From Labilibacter sediminis (GTDB lineage Bacteria > Bacteroidota > Bacteroidia > Bacteroidales > Marinilabiliaceae), in NCBI RefSeq assembly GCF_005877885.1, contig NZ_VCHY01000002.1:310001-374000 (forward strand): DNA of 64,000 nt. The letters are read 5' to 3'. The notes below the pieces were generated by a model that worked only from the letters and a program-made list of their open reading frames with translations, was not told the DNA's origin and did no database searches. Both the position numbers and the translations under genes were made by a program. This document shows, one piece after another, positions 1-9,003 of this stretch. How positions within the stretch are numbered: the stretch's first letter is position 1; the number at the start of each line of letters is the position of its first letter.

Positions 1-849
1 CAGATGATGAAGGAACTCATCAAAAACCACCACAACTATAAGCTTATTAAAAATGAAGGTCTTGGAAAAAAAGATGCCATATCCTCAGGCATTAAAATGG
101 CCGCATACAATTACATCGTAACCACCGATGCCGACTGTCTTTTTCACCCCAACTGGCTATTGGCAATAGGGCAACATATTGAGCAATACGATGCTGACCT
201 TATTATTGGGCCGGTAATGCTTCAAGGACCAGATTCTTTCCTCAGTCAGTTTCAAACCATCGATTTCCTGAGCCTTGTTACTTCGGGAGCAGGAGCTGCC
301 GGCTGTGGCCATCCCATCATGTGTAATGCAGCTAACCTAACTGTAAAACGTGAAATTCTTCAAGAGGCCCAACAGTCCGTACAAAACAAATATGCTTCCG
401 GTGACGATATTTTTTTACTGCAATACTGTAAAGCCCGGAACAAGAAAATACACTTTTTAAAAAACAAAGAAGCTATAGTTTCTACGCATACTGTTGAAAG
501 AATAAAGTGTTTTTTTAACCAACGAGCCCGATGGACATCTAAAAGTAAAGCCTACACCGATAAGTTCACTATTGCAGTGGCCTGGCTTGTTTTTATTACC
601 AACGTTTTCATGCTTATGACTCAGATATATGCCATTCTTAAACCGATACCTGGGATCTATCTACTACTCGCTCCTATCATAAAAATTATAGCTGATTATG
701 GGCTTTTAAAAAAAGGAGCTGTCTTTTTTAATATTAGTTTGTCGATACCCCGCTATATGAAGATGCTTTTAGCTTACCCCTTTTATATTATTATAACTGT
801 TGTATGGGCAACTTTTGGGATGGTTGAATGGAAAAACAGGAAAATATAA
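1..849 (+). CDS. GT2-family glycosyltransferase, 5' end outside window
   Basis: Family 2 glycosyltransferase, expected to move a sugar from a nucleotide-sugar to a membrane acceptor on the cytoplasmic face. The frame is open to the window edge, so the N-terminus (start of the nucleotide-binding half) is missing. Visible from the first Met at 4: the metal-binding DAD at residues 42-44 (TTDADC), GDD at 133-135 and QRARW at 173-177, the usual order in processive GT2 enzymes. The last ~90 residues contain about three hydrophobic segments. The acceptor cannot be read from sequence. Convergent with the KAS III-like gene downstream. Family assignment is firm; substrate is unknown. Confidence 0.85.
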   Translation, partial: QMMKELIKNHHNYKLIKNEGLGKKDAISSGIKMAAYNYIVTTDADCLFHPNWLLAIGQHIEQYDADLIIGPVMLQGPDSFLSQFQTIDFLSLVTSGAGAAGCGHPIMCNAANLTVKREILQEAQQSVQNKYASGDDIFLLQYCKARNKKIHFLKNKEAIVSTHTVERIKCFFNQRARWTSKSKAYTDKFTIAVAWLVFITNVFMLMTQIYAILKPIPGIYLLLAPIIKIIADYGLLKKGAVFFNISLSIPRYMKMLLAYPFYIIITVVWATFGMVEWKNRKI

Positions 850-876
850 CGGGAGTAATAACTCTCTAAAATAAAC

Positions 877-906
877 AAAGGGACATTCAATTAAGAACAT
901 CCCTTT
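877..906. terminator. Possible weak bidirectional terminator
   Basis: A 7-bp stem AAAGGGA/TCCCTTT with a 16-nt loop lies between two convergent genes. It is short and has only a modest T-rich flank, so it is a tentative call. Confidence 0.35.
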
Positions 907-920
907 CTATTATAATTTTC

Positions 921-940
921 TGATGTCGAAACCGACATCA
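921..940. other. Small perfect hairpin downstream of the KAS III-like gene
   Basis: TGATGTCG, a four-base loop, then CGACATCA: a perfect 8-bp stem just past the stop of the minus-strand gene. It has no T-run on the minus strand, so it could be an RNA 3'-end stabiliser or part of the terminator region. Confidence 0.4.
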
Positions 941-953
941 TATCAGTATCAAC

Positions 954-2030
954 TTAAGGCATTATATACATATATGCGTTAATGTTCATTCCTGCTCCAA
1001 CAGATGTCATCATCACACAATCTCCGCTTTTAAGCGATTGTCCTTCTAACTTACCTCTAACAATAAGGTCAAAAAGAGTTGGTACAGTAGCCACACTACT
1101 ATTACCTAATGTATTAATGGTCATTGGCATGATGCTATAATCCACATCTTTTTTACCATATAAGCGATATAGTCTTTTTAAGATGGCCTCATCCATCTTG
1201 GCATTGGCCTGATGTATCAATACTTTATCCACATCTTCCAAAGTCATATTATTGGCCTCCAAACACTCTTTTGCCAAGCTAGGCACATTGGTTAAGGCAT
1301 AATTATACAACCTGCGACCAAACATTTTTAGGTACAAATGATCGTGCTTTAACTCAGTGTTATAAGAATCACCCATCTGTAACAAATCAAGATGCTCTTC
1401 TGTGTCTGTGCGGGCAGCATGTTTTAACATTCCTACAGGCTTCTCACTCTCAACAGCTTCTAACAAGGCAGCTCCTGCACCATCGGCAAATAACATAGAA
1501 TCACGATCGTGTGGATCCAACATTCTGGTTAAAGTATCTGCGCCTATCACCAATGCACTCTTGGCATCTCCAGACTCAATATAATACTTCGCCTGAATCA
1601 TGGCCTGCGTCCAACCCGGACATCCAAAAGTAATATCGTAAGCAACCGTTTTAGGGTTTTTAATATTTAATTTCTGCTTTACCCTTGCAGCCAGTGTAGG
1701 TAAGATATCCGGAAATCTGCTTCCGTGTTTGATATCGCCTAAATTGTGCGCTACAATAATGTAATCAAGATTTTCCTTATCAAAATTAGCTGCCTCCAAA
1801 GCATTTTTCCCGGCAAACATAGCTATGTCGGAAGTTACATGCTCATCCTCTACACGTCTTCTTTCTTTAATATCGGTGATCTGCTCAAATTTTTCAACAA
1901 TCTCCTCACCCGGAGCATCGATTTTTGTGCCATCACTATTTAAAAATTGCTGATTGGCAAAATCAATGTTTTTCACTACCACTGGGGGTATATATGACCC
2001 TGTACCCGTGGCAACAGCATAAATTTTCAT
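954..2030 (-). CDS. 3-oxoacyl-ACP synthase III (KAS III/FabH)-like condensing enzyme
   Basis: Thiolase-fold condensing enzyme of 358 aa. The Cys-His-Asn triad of KAS III is present: C137 in FGCPGW, H273 in LIHQAN and N310 in LGNSS. FabH starts fatty-acid synthesis by condensing acetyl-CoA with malonyl-ACP. This protein is longer than a typical FabH (about 320 aa), with an insertion near residues 25-45, so it may belong to a KAS III subfamily that uses other acyl starters. I therefore withhold the fabH symbol. The next gene upstream on the same strand is lpxH (80 bp gap), which fits lipid or envelope metabolism. Enzyme class is well supported; the physiological substrate is not. Confidence 0.85.
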   Translation of the reverse strand: MKIYAVATGTGSYIPPVVVKNIDFANQQFLNSDGTKIDAPGEEIVEKFEQITDIKERRRVEDEHVTSDIAMFAGKNALEAANFDKENLDYIIVAHNLGDIKHGSRFPDILPTLAARVKQKLNIKNPKTVAYDITFGCPGWTQAMIQAKYYIESGDAKSALVIGADTLTRMLDPHDRDSMLFADGAGAALLEAVESEKPVGMLKHAARTDTEEHLDLLQMGDSYNTELKHDHLYLKMFGRRLYNYALTNVPSLAKECLEANNMTLEDVDKVLIHQANAKMDEAILKRLYRLYGKKDVDYSIMPMTINTLGNSSVATVPTLFDLIVRGKLEGQSLKSGDCVMMTSVGAGMNINAYMYIMP

Positions 2031-2110
2031 TACTTTCGATTTTTTGCTAATACAAATTTTGTATACCCTCCCTTAACACGGACAAAACAAAATTCATTGC
2101 TATATAACTA

Positions 2111-2875
2111 CTACTTTTCTAAATACTTTAATTCAAACTTTTCTCCATCCCAAACGCCATATGATTTATGTCGAACCCAATCGCCCAAATAAATAAACTG
2201 ACTTTTGTTAGTAAAATTTTGGTGCAAATATATATGTCTATGTCCAAATATAAAAAAGTCGAAATGTTCTTCTTTTAATACATCATTGGCATATCGCATC
2301 AACCACTCTTTATCTTCACCTAAAAACTTTGATCCCTCAGAGTTTTCATTTTGCAACCTGCTATGCTTTGACCATCTGCGTGCAAAACCCACACCAAAGT
2401 TAGGGTGAACTCTGGCAAAACACCATTGTAAAAATTTATTGGTAAATATCTTTTTAAGGAAGTTATACCCCTTATCGTATGGCCCTAAACCATCTCCATG
2501 GGCCAAATAAAACTTCTTACCATCTAAATTCAGCTTTAAAGGATCGCGATGTACAATTACGCCCGTTTCTTCAGGTAAATAATCAAAAATCCAGATATCA
2601 TGATTTCCGGTAAAGAAATGCACTGGAATTCCACTATCAGTAAATTCACATATCTTGCCTAAAAAACGGGTAAATCCACGGGGTACCACATGACGATATT
2701 CAAACCAAAAATCAAAGATGTCGCCCATTAAATACAAGGCCCCAACATCTTCTTTAATTGAATCTAGCCAGTTTACAAATATCTTTTCATGCTCCTTATT
2801 ATCTTTAATAGAAGGAGCACCCAGATGTACATCAGATGCAAAGTATATTTTTTTCCCCTTTTCCAACAGCTCCAT
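2111..2875 (-). CDS. lpxH: UDP-2,3-diacylglucosamine diphosphatase LpxH
   Basis: Calcineurin-like metallophosphoesterase of 254 aa that cleaves UDP-2,3-diacylglucosamine to lipid X and UMP, the fourth step of lipid A synthesis, at the inner face of the cytoplasmic membrane. The metal-ligand series is complete: DVH (15-17), GDIFDFW from 51, GNHD (90-93), HGD (126-128) and GHRH (211-214). The EYRHVVPRG stretch and the basic patch around residues 155-172 fit the lipid-binding cap of LpxH. Length is normal. A -7 promoter motif lies 38 bp upstream. Confidence 0.9.
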   Translation of the reverse strand: MELLEKGKKIYFASDVHLGAPSIKDNKEHEKIFVNWLDSIKEDVGALYLMGDIFDFWFEYRHVVPRGFTRFLGKICEFTDSGIPVHFFTGNHDIWIFDYLPEETGVIVHRDPLKLNLDGKKFYLAHGDGLGPYDKGYNFLKKIFTNKFLQWCFARVHPNFGVGFARRWSKHSRLQNENSEGSKFLGEDKEWLMRYANDVLKEEHFDFFIFGHRHIYLHQNFTNKSQFIYLGDWVRHKSYGVWDGEKFELKYLEK

Positions 2876-2912
2876 TATGGTAAATCAGCAAGTGCTAAAT
2901 ATTTATGAACGG

Positions 2913-2920
2913 CAAAGATA
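2913..2920 (-). promoter_or_regulatory. Bacteroidota -7 promoter element for lpxH
   Basis: Minus strand reads TATCTTTG, matching the phylum consensus TAnnTTTG, 38 bp before the lpxH start. Inferred from motif and position. Confidence 0.5.
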
Positions 2921-3044
2921 TTAGTTTTTTAATGTAAATAACAACTTTACACTGCATTGCTTTTTCTTGTATAGTACACTAACATAAGTTTTGACCAAAA
3001 ATCCAAAAAGTTCAAAATGTTCGCATCTTAGAATATATTTCAAC

Positions 3045-3071
3045 AAAAAGGGAGACCCAAATGAATCTCCC
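3045..3071 (-). terminator. Intrinsic terminator of the RDD/thioredoxin-fold operon
   Basis: On the minus strand, GGGAGA, a ten-base loop and TCTCCC are followed by a run of T. It lies about 25 bp beyond the stop of the last gene of the 6206-3095 operon. Confidence 0.65.
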
Positions 3072-3094
3072 TCATATTATTTTATTTCAACTAA

Positions 3095-4270
3095 CTAGTT
3101 TAAAAGATCGTCCAGCTTTTCATCCAGAATACGTCCAAACAAATCTTTACCTATAATTTCACCTTTTTTACTAATCAGGTAATTCGCTGGTAATTGTTTT
3201 ACATTATACAAACGTGCCGGATACGAATTAGTATACTGAAGATCGCTTACATTTATCCATGGATATTTATTTGTTTCTACAGCGGATTCCCATAATATTT
3301 TACTTCTATCAAGCGATACCGCATACACTTCAAATCCTTTAGACTTATACTTTTTATAGATATTTATAAGTCGTTTATTTTCAAGCATAGACTTTTCATC
3401 CCATGATGCCCAAAAAGAAAGTAAAACCATTTTCCCTTTTAATGAAGATAGTTTTACTGTATCTCCTTTTAAATTTTCAATGGCTATTTCAGGAATGGTC
3501 TTCACCTCCTTTGCACTTTCAACCAATCTTTCCTGTAAAGCGGTTTGCTGATTTTCATATCGAATGCCCAATACATAATTTTTTAGCTGCTTTACTCTTG
3601 GCGACTCCGGATACATTAAATCTAAACTTGTTGCAACAGCAGATATCATATTAAAATCCCTTTTGTCATAAGCATTCAGAACCAATGTCTCATCATCAAA
3701 TCTTTGAAAAACAGCATAATAACTTGCAAAAGAACGAGGATTGGTCATTATAAAATCAAATACAAAATTCTTTTGCTCATTAATTACATCCACCATATCT
3801 TCTCTTAACTTCCCTCTTAACTCTGTTTCTTCTTCAGGAGTATTATTATAAAGGTTTACTAAACTATCAATGCCTTCTTTAGTAACATCCAGTTTTCGGT
3901 TTAGTGTTTTCACATAAGATGAACCCATAGAGTTTTGCACTGTATAACTATTGGGTAAACTTGAAGCATCTGCTATAACTTCGATATTTTCTGTGGTATC
4001 TGCCAACAAAGTAATAAAGTTATTTTCTGACATTTTAAGGACAAAAAACGAAGGATACTCCAGTCTTGGCACTGAAAAATTAAATTTTCCGTTTGCTTTA
4101 AGTACTACAGAATCTACGGAATAGGTTGAATCTAAATCTAATTTTTGAAAGTATAATGTTTTTCCTTCACCATTTAAAATTTCTCCAGAAACCTTACATT
4201 TTTTTTTATTGGAACAAGCCGATAGTAAAACGACAAATGTTACAAAAAGTATAATTCGGAATGTATTCAT
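3095..4270 (-). CDS. Thioredoxin-fold (TlpA-like) lipoprotein without CxxC
   Basis: A 391-aa exported lipoprotein: signal peptide with lipobox LSAC (acylated Cys19), a DUF4369-like N-terminal beta domain (about 25-110), a helical linker (125-245) and a C-terminal thioredoxin/AhpC-like domain (about 258-390). The position that is normally WASWCGPC reads WASWDEKS (287-294), so both redox cysteines are absent. The thioredoxin cis-Pro is kept (P361 in QLPANY). The mature thioredoxin domain has no Cys at all, so it cannot act as a disulfide reductase or oxidase; a binding or chaperone-like role is inferred. It is last of three co-directional genes, 46 bp after a paralogue with the same loss. Confidence 0.8.
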   Translation of the reverse strand: MNTFRIILFVTFVVLLSACSNKKKCKVSGEILNGEGKTLYFQKLDLDSTYSVDSVVLKANGKFNFSVPRLEYPSFFVLKMSENNFITLLADTTENIEVIADASSLPNSYTVQNSMGSSYVKTLNRKLDVTKEGIDSLVNLYNNTPEEETELRGKLREDMVDVINEQKNFVFDFIMTNPRSFASYYAVFQRFDDETLVLNAYDKRDFNMISAVATSLDLMYPESPRVKQLKNYVLGIRYENQQTALQERLVESAKEVKTIPEIAIENLKGDTVKLSSLKGKMVLLSFWASWDEKSMLENKRLINIYKKYKSKGFEVYAVSLDRSKILWESAVETNKYPWINVSDLQYTNSYPARLYNVKQLPANYLISKKGEIIGKDLFGRILDEKLDDLLN

Positions 4271-4316
4271 GTTCGATTAGATATTTATTTTTTTGCGTGT
4301 TGTGGCATCAAATATA

Positions 4317-5471
4317 TTAATATTTTTTTAAATAGCTATCGATTGCCACCTGCAGATCCTTGCCCCAAACATCCCTGTTTATAATGGCTCCTGTAGTATC
4401 CACAATAAAGTTAACAGGCAAAGCCCTTACCCCCATTTCAGACAAATCAACAGACTCCAAAGCTGTAGTATCAACCAAATGCCAAAATGGTAATTTGTGA
4501 TCTTTAATACTTTGTAACCAAACCTCTTTATCTTTCTGAAAAGCCACCATTAATGTCTTAAGTCCTTTACGTGCATATCGGAGATTCATCTTTTTAACCT
4601 GCGCCATCTTTTCCTCATCTGATAAATCAGCACCTGTCCAAAAAACAATATGTAAAGGCTTTCCATTTATTTTACTTAATGGCACTTCTTCATCCCAGTT
4701 GGTACGTGCTTTTAAAGCTGGAAACTGACCACCCGCATCATATCTCTGCTCTGCCCGTATGGAAGAATAAACAGTCATTAATTCCTGATCATAAGCTGAA
4801 AAAACATGCTTTAACTGAGCATCTTTCATAAGCAACTCTGCATTATTTAAAAACAGCTGAAGATCACCTTCTAAAGAAAATAATGAAATGTTTCCATATT
4901 TCTGATTAAGCATTAAAAAATCAATAACCGGCGATTTTACTTTCTTTGAAATTTGAATGCTCTGTTTCTTATAATGCTGAATTAAACTATCCCTTTGAAC
5001 TTTAAGATGATTATAAACACTATCATTATAAGCTAAGCCCGATAATTCTTTCAACTGCCGGGTCAGCTTGTCTAGTTCGACTCCGAATGAACTTGTATTT
5101 CTTTGCAAGGCCCATATGGCATTGGATAGTTTTGAATTATTACTTACGCATGACTCCCTTATCTGTTCCTCGTTAAATTGCAGAGATACAAAATTAGTAG
5201 GCAATAAAAATAGCAACACCGGATGCTTATCTTTAAGCTTTAAGTGATAAAATCCGGGCTCACTCACACTTTCCTTATACACCTTAAATAAACCTTCTGT
5301 TGAAACTGATATAGTATCTACCGGCACTGAAGGTTGGTCGTTTTTATATAAAAAAATTTCTTTCTGTGTACAGTTTTCAATACGTCCCTCAACAACAGGT
5401 ACCTGCTTAACCTTTTCTTCGAAACACGAAGAAAACAAAACGACCAAAAGAATATAAATGCAATTTTTCAC
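4317..5471 (-). CDS. Second thioredoxin-fold lipoprotein without CxxC
   Basis: A 384-aa paralogue of the gene 46 bp downstream: lipobox FSSC (Cys16), DUF4369-like N-terminal region, helical middle, thioredoxin-like C-terminus. The active-site loop reads FWTGADLSDE (277-286), again without cysteines, while the cis-Pro segment is recognisable (ALPVNFI). The two proteins are clearly diverged, so two successive copies have kept the fold and dropped the chemistry. The gene begins 9 bp after the RDD gene, indicating one transcript. Likely in the periplasm, anchored to a membrane; function unknown. Confidence 0.75.
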   Translation of the reverse strand: MKNCIYILLVVLFSSCFEEKVKQVPVVEGRIENCTQKEIFLYKNDQPSVPVDTISVSTEGLFKVYKESVSEPGFYHLKLKDKHPVLLFLLPTNFVSLQFNEEQIRESCVSNNSKLSNAIWALQRNTSSFGVELDKLTRQLKELSGLAYNDSVYNHLKVQRDSLIQHYKKQSIQISKKVKSPVIDFLMLNQKYGNISLFSLEGDLQLFLNNAELLMKDAQLKHVFSAYDQELMTVYSSIRAEQRYDAGGQFPALKARTNWDEEVPLSKINGKPLHIVFWTGADLSDEEKMAQVKKMNLRYARKGLKTLMVAFQKDKEVWLQSIKDHKLPFWHLVDTTALESVDLSEMGVRALPVNFIVDTTGAIINRDVWGKDLQVAIDSYLKKY

Positions 5472-5480
5472 GCTCTCTGT

Positions 5481-6206
5481 TTATTTATGATTGTGGTTAA
5501 AATCCTTCAACAAATCTTCTAAAAATTGTTTTGCTGTTCCTTTAACTTCCTTAATGCCTAATTTGGTTTTAATGGCATTTTGTGTTTTTAATAACATCGG
5601 ATGATAATCTCGCACCTCACCCTTATTTCTGTTATCACGATCAACAAACACCAACACCTCTTTAATAACCCTGGCATCTTCATCGCTTAGATTTACAGCT
5701 TCAGAATATTTTGTTTCATAGTCTTCAGGAACATTAACAAAAGTAGTACTTTCAAAATGATCAGTTGTATCTAATTTAATTACCGTTGTTCCGGCAGCCA
5801 AGTCTCCCAAACGCTGCCCTTTACCATTTATTAATACACATACAAATGCCACCAAACCCGAAAAAAGTGAAATATCCACCAATCGCATCACCCACCTAAT
5901 CAAGCAACTAGCAAAGGTCAGCTCTGAACCATCTAACTTAGCCACCTTAATTTTTAACACCATCTTACCAAAAGATTGGCCGTTTAAAAATACCTCACAT
6001 AGCAAATTGTAAAAAACAACAGGAACATAAAAAACCAAATGCCAAAACTGGGGACCGGACGGTTCAACAAAAGCAAAAAAACAAATAAGCATCCAGGCTA
6101 TCATAATCAGGCTATCAAACAAATAAGCCAATATCCTGTCACCAACGCTGGCTATCTTATATTGCAAATCGATGTTTTGGGTAGTTGAAACATTAACGTA
6201 TTCCAT
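5481..6206 (-). CDS. RDD-family integral membrane protein
   Basis: A 241-aa protein whose N-terminal ~150 residues form the RDD domain: R24 and D31 in GDRILAYLFD, a GQSFGKM turn near 76-82, D111 and RLGDLAAGT (132-140), with about three TM helices. A soluble tail of about 95 aa (150-241) is rich in charged residues. RDD proteins are poorly understood; some act in ion transport. It is the first gene of an operon with two redox-dead thioredoxin-like lipoproteins and is divergent from the SpoIIM/MoxR cluster. RDD and SpoIIM proteins are frequently genomic neighbours of MoxR/DUF58 genes, which supports a shared job. Confidence 0.85.
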   Translation of the reverse strand: MEYVNVSTTQNIDLQYKIASVGDRILAYLFDSLIMIAWMLICFFAFVEPSGPQFWHLVFYVPVVFYNLLCEVFLNGQSFGKMVLKIKVAKLDGSELTFASCLIRWVMRLVDISLFSGLVAFVCVLINGKGQRLGDLAAGTTVIKLDTTDHFESTTFVNVPEDYETKYSEAVNLSDEDARVIKEVLVFVDRDNRNKGEVRDYHPMLLKTQNAIKTKLGIKEVKGTAKQFLEDLLKDFNHNHK

Positions 6207-6244
6207 AAAAAATATTTTGTAGGTAATCTGAAATTAAAGATTTT

Positions 6245-6252
6245 CAAATGTA
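6245..6252 (-). promoter_or_regulatory. -7 promoter element for the RDD operon
   Basis: Minus strand TACATTTG matches TAnnTTTG, 39 bp before the RDD start, within a short divergent intergenic region. Confidence 0.45.
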
Positions 6253-6272
6253 ACATTTTTACATCTATTAGC

Positions 6273-6280
6273 TATATTTG
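6273..6280 (+). promoter_or_regulatory. -7 promoter element for the SpoIIM-MoxR-DUF58 operon
   Basis: TATATTTG matches TAnnTTTG and lies 20 bp from the oppositely oriented RDD promoter motif. It would give a leader of roughly 110 nt before the SpoIIM-like start. Confidence 0.45.
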
Positions 6281-6397
6281 ATGGCTACGATGATGAAAAG
6301 TTTCAAAACATCATTCTACTTGATAAGAGACAACTTAACCATACATCATATTACAAGTAGTTTATAAATATTATTGGCAATAACCCTGGCTGCGAAG

Positions 6398-7384
6398 ATG
6401 AAAGAAATCACCTTTATAAATAGAAATAAATCACGCTGGCAAAGCTTTGAGCAAAAAATAAAACACCACAGCAAATTAAATCCGGATGAACTAGCCGATC
6501 AATATATCCAGCTAACCGATGATTTAGCTTATGCCAAAACTTATTTCCCTAATTCGCCTACAGTTTCTTATTTAAATTCCATAACATCCAACTCTCACCA
6601 ACAGATTTACAAAAACAAAAAAGAAAAATCGAGCCGTCTAAAAAACTTTTGGATTAAAGAACTGCCTCTTGAGCTTTATCATAGCCGAAAATACTTTCTC
6701 ATCTCCTTTATTGTATTTTCAATTTCAGTAGTTTTGGGTTCTGTTTCTGCTTTAAATGACGATGGTTTTTTACGCATAATTTTAGGAGATACATATGTTA
6801 ACACCACCTTAGACAATATTGAAAAGGGAGATCCCATGGGAATATATAGTAGCATGGGTGAGTTTGAGATGTTTTTAAAAATTACCTCAAACAACATTTG
6901 GGTATCTTTTGTTGTTTTTGTATTTGGCATGCTTACCCCCCTTGGAGTAGGATTTCTTTTATTTAGAAACGGTATTATGCTCGGGGCTTTTCAAACATTT
7001 TTCTATCAGAAATCGCTTTTCTCTGTTTCAAGTTTAGCCATTTACATTCACGGAGCACTGGAAATTCCCGGAATAGTTTTAGCCGGTGGTGCAGGAATTA
7101 TATTGGGCAATAGTTTTTTGTTTCCCAAAACTCTGCCACGCATTGTGTCCTTAACGAGAGGTATGAAAACCGGACTAAAAATAATGATCGGACTTATACC
7201 TGTATTTTTAGTGGCTGGTTTTTTAGAAAGCTTTGTAACCAGATATTACAATACCATTCCATTATCCATTAACATCCTAATCATTGTTGGATCATTGGGC
7301 TTTATAGTTTGGTATTTCTTATTATACCCATTCATTGTATTTAAAAAAGAAAATAGTGCCCAAAGCACTAATGAAAAAAATTAA
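6398..7384 (+). CDS. SpoIIM-like (DUF95) integral membrane protein
   Basis: A 328-aa membrane protein of the stage II sporulation protein M family. A charged cytoplasmic N-terminal region (about 1-95) precedes roughly five TM segments. An in-frame TTG 24 bp upstream would add MAITLAAK, but the ATG at 6398 gives the natural start MKEITFIN. The organism is not a sporeformer by content; outside Firmicutes this family commonly sits with MoxR, DUF58, DUF4129 and RDD genes. It is first in an apparent six-gene operon with short gaps or overlaps throughout. Biochemical role unknown. Confidence 0.8.
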   Translation: MKEITFINRNKSRWQSFEQKIKHHSKLNPDELADQYIQLTDDLAYAKTYFPNSPTVSYLNSITSNSHQQIYKNKKEKSSRLKNFWIKELPLELYHSRKYFLISFIVFSISVVLGSVSALNDDGFLRIILGDTYVNTTLDNIEKGDPMGIYSSMGEFEMFLKITSNNIWVSFVVFVFGMLTPLGVGFLLFRNGIMLGAFQTFFYQKSLFSVSSLAIYIHGALEIPGIVLAGGAGIILGNSFLFPKTLPRIVSLTRGMKTGLKIMIGLIPVFLVAGFLESFVTRYYNTIPLSINILIIVGSLGFIVWYFLLYPFIVFKKENSAQSTNEKN

Positions 7385-7396
7385 CGCAGGAATTAT

Positions 7397-8269
7397 ATGA
7401 TTGAAGAAAGAGTAAAAGTTAACCGTAAAAGAGATTTTAGTGATGTGTTAAATGCATCTTTTGGTTTTATTAAGCAGGAATATAAAAGCTTATTTCGCAT
7501 GCTGTTTTTATATGCAGGAATTCCTGTTTTAGCCGTAGCTATTTTAAATACTATCTATGTGCAAAACCCCCTTAGCGAAATTTTAAATTCCATCACCGAT
7601 CCTCAGTCGGCACAAAATATGAACAGCGGAATGGAAGGCAAGGCCTTTCTGGTTAATCTGATCACCAATATTGTTAACATCTTTCTTACCGGATTAACAT
7701 ATTGCTATATTGTATTGTACACGCAAAATGAATCCCAAACGCCCGACTTAAAAGAGGTATGGCATAAATTCACTTCTCTTTTTGCACCTTACATTGGATA
7801 CAATATTTTAAGCTCAATTGTAATTATTCTTGCATTCATTGCTATCATCATTCCCGGTATATACGTTATGGTTCCCTTATCGTTTATCCTGATTATAAAA
7901 ACCGCGGAAAACGAAAGCTTTGGAGAAAGCTGGAACAGGTGTTTTGCTTTGGTAAAAAATCACTGGTGGGAATCATTTGGACTAATAATAATTGGAGCGA
8001 TTCTTATTATGGTTATCGCAGGAGCGCTTAACCTACCAGCAAGCTCTTATGTCATTGCTGAAGGACTTTTATCTCAAAAACCAAATATAAGTACCATACC
8101 GTTTGTCCTTACTTCATTCTTCTCTACCATCGGAACTTCTATCATTACACCAATACCATCAATAATTTTAGCCTTTCAATATTATAGTTTGGTAGAACAC
8201 AAAGACAACACTAGTTTACTAGATAGAATTGAACAAATTAATAAACCTTCAGAATCTGACGATGCATAA
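7397..8269 (+). CDS. Six-TM membrane protein of the MoxR cluster
   Basis: A 290-aa hydrophobic protein with about six TM helices and charged termini. It resembles the membrane domain found in glycerophosphodiester-phosphodiesterase-type and DUF4013/DUF975-type proteins (the PGIYVMVPLSF and FGESWNRCF stretches are typical). It has no catalytic signature. It starts 12 bp after the SpoIIM-like gene and its last 8 bp overlap the next start, so translational coupling is likely. Family name is tentative; membrane topology and operon membership are clear. Confidence 0.65.
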   Translation: MIEERVKVNRKRDFSDVLNASFGFIKQEYKSLFRMLFLYAGIPVLAVAILNTIYVQNPLSEILNSITDPQSAQNMNSGMEGKAFLVNLITNIVNIFLTGLTYCYIVLYTQNESQTPDLKEVWHKFTSLFAPYIGYNILSSIVIILAFIAIIIPGIYVMVPLSFILIIKTAENESFGESWNRCFALVKNHWWESFGLIIIGAILIMVIAGALNLPASSYVIAEGLLSQKPNISTIPFVLTSFFSTIGTSIITPIPSIILAFQYYSLVEHKDNTSLLDRIEQINKPSESDDA

Positions 8270-8990
8270 AAAACTTCTCTATACATTTCTATCATGCCTA
8301 CTTTTTTTGATTTTTTCTGCCAGCCTTAACGCAAAAGCAAAGGAAGCAGATAAGGTAGATGCCTGGGATCGTTCTCAGGTAGAATACAGGCATCCCGAAG
8401 CCGGCATTATGGAAATGTATAAAGAGATGAGCATATACAGATATGATCGTTATGAAAATCCGGAAACCATTTGGGATAAGATCAGAAAATGGTTACTCTC
8501 CAAATTCATAAATTCCGGTATTGGGCCAAAATTCATCATTTACACTTTGATTGGTTTGGCTATTTTTATTTTAGTTTTTGTGATTTTAAAATTACTTGGC
8601 GTTAGATTGTCCGGACTGTTATTATTTAGTAATGACACCAAGGTAACTAACCTTAATTTTAAGGCTGGAGATGATGATATTTACAATAAAAATTTAGATT
8701 CCATACTTAAAACTGCCATTGAAAGAAAGGCTTACCGCGAAGCTGTTCGGATTTTATACCTCCTAAGTATTCGCGCTTTGGATGCCACTTCACTCATTGA
8801 CTGGAAACCATGGAAAACCGACAAAGAATATTACTACGAATTACAACAACCTGATCATAAAACACAATTTAAAAACCTGGTTATCAATTACGAATATATA
8901 TGGTACGGGCAATTTTCACTAGATGAAAGAAAATTTGATCAGATTCATGCTGAATTTAACGCATTTAACCATTCTATAAACCCAAAGTAA
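8262..8990 (+). CDS. DUF4129-type membrane protein
   Basis: A 242-aa protein with an N-terminal signal peptide or anchor (MHKKLLYTFLSCLL), an extracytoplasmic loop of ~70 aa, one TM helix (about 88-112) and a cytoplasmic C-terminal domain with DUF4129 features (an EAVRILYL helix and a W-rich end). The start at 8262 overlaps the previous stop by 8 bp; an upstream in-frame TTG would lengthen the overlap and spoil the signal peptide. DUF4129 proteins are standard partners of DUF58/MoxR genes. Function unknown. Confidence 0.75.
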   Translation: MHKKLLYTFLSCLLFLIFSASLNAKAKEADKVDAWDRSQVEYRHPEAGIMEMYKEMSIYRYDRYENPETIWDKIRKWLLSKFINSGIGPKFIIYTLIGLAIFILVFVILKLLGVRLSGLLLFSNDTKVTNLNFKAGDDDIYNKNLDSILKTAIERKAYREAVRILYLLSIRALDATSLIDWKPWKTDKEYYYELQQPDHKTQFKNLVINYEYIWYGQFSLDERKFDQIHAEFNAFNHSINPK

Positions 8991-9003
8991 GTCAGCGCTA
9001 TAC

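Noticed and set aside
3095-5471. Sequencing error removing the CxxC motifs
   Set aside because: Both genes are intact in frame, and the two paralogues show different substitutions, which argues against an error.
6290-6370. Short leader ORF (about 25 codons) before the SpoIIM-like gene
   Set aside because: No clear ribosome-binding site and no regulatory residues such as a run of one amino acid; could be chance.
6374-6397. TTG start adding eight residues to the SpoIIM-like protein
   Set aside because: The ATG at 6398 gives the family-like N-terminus; the added MAITLAAK has no support.
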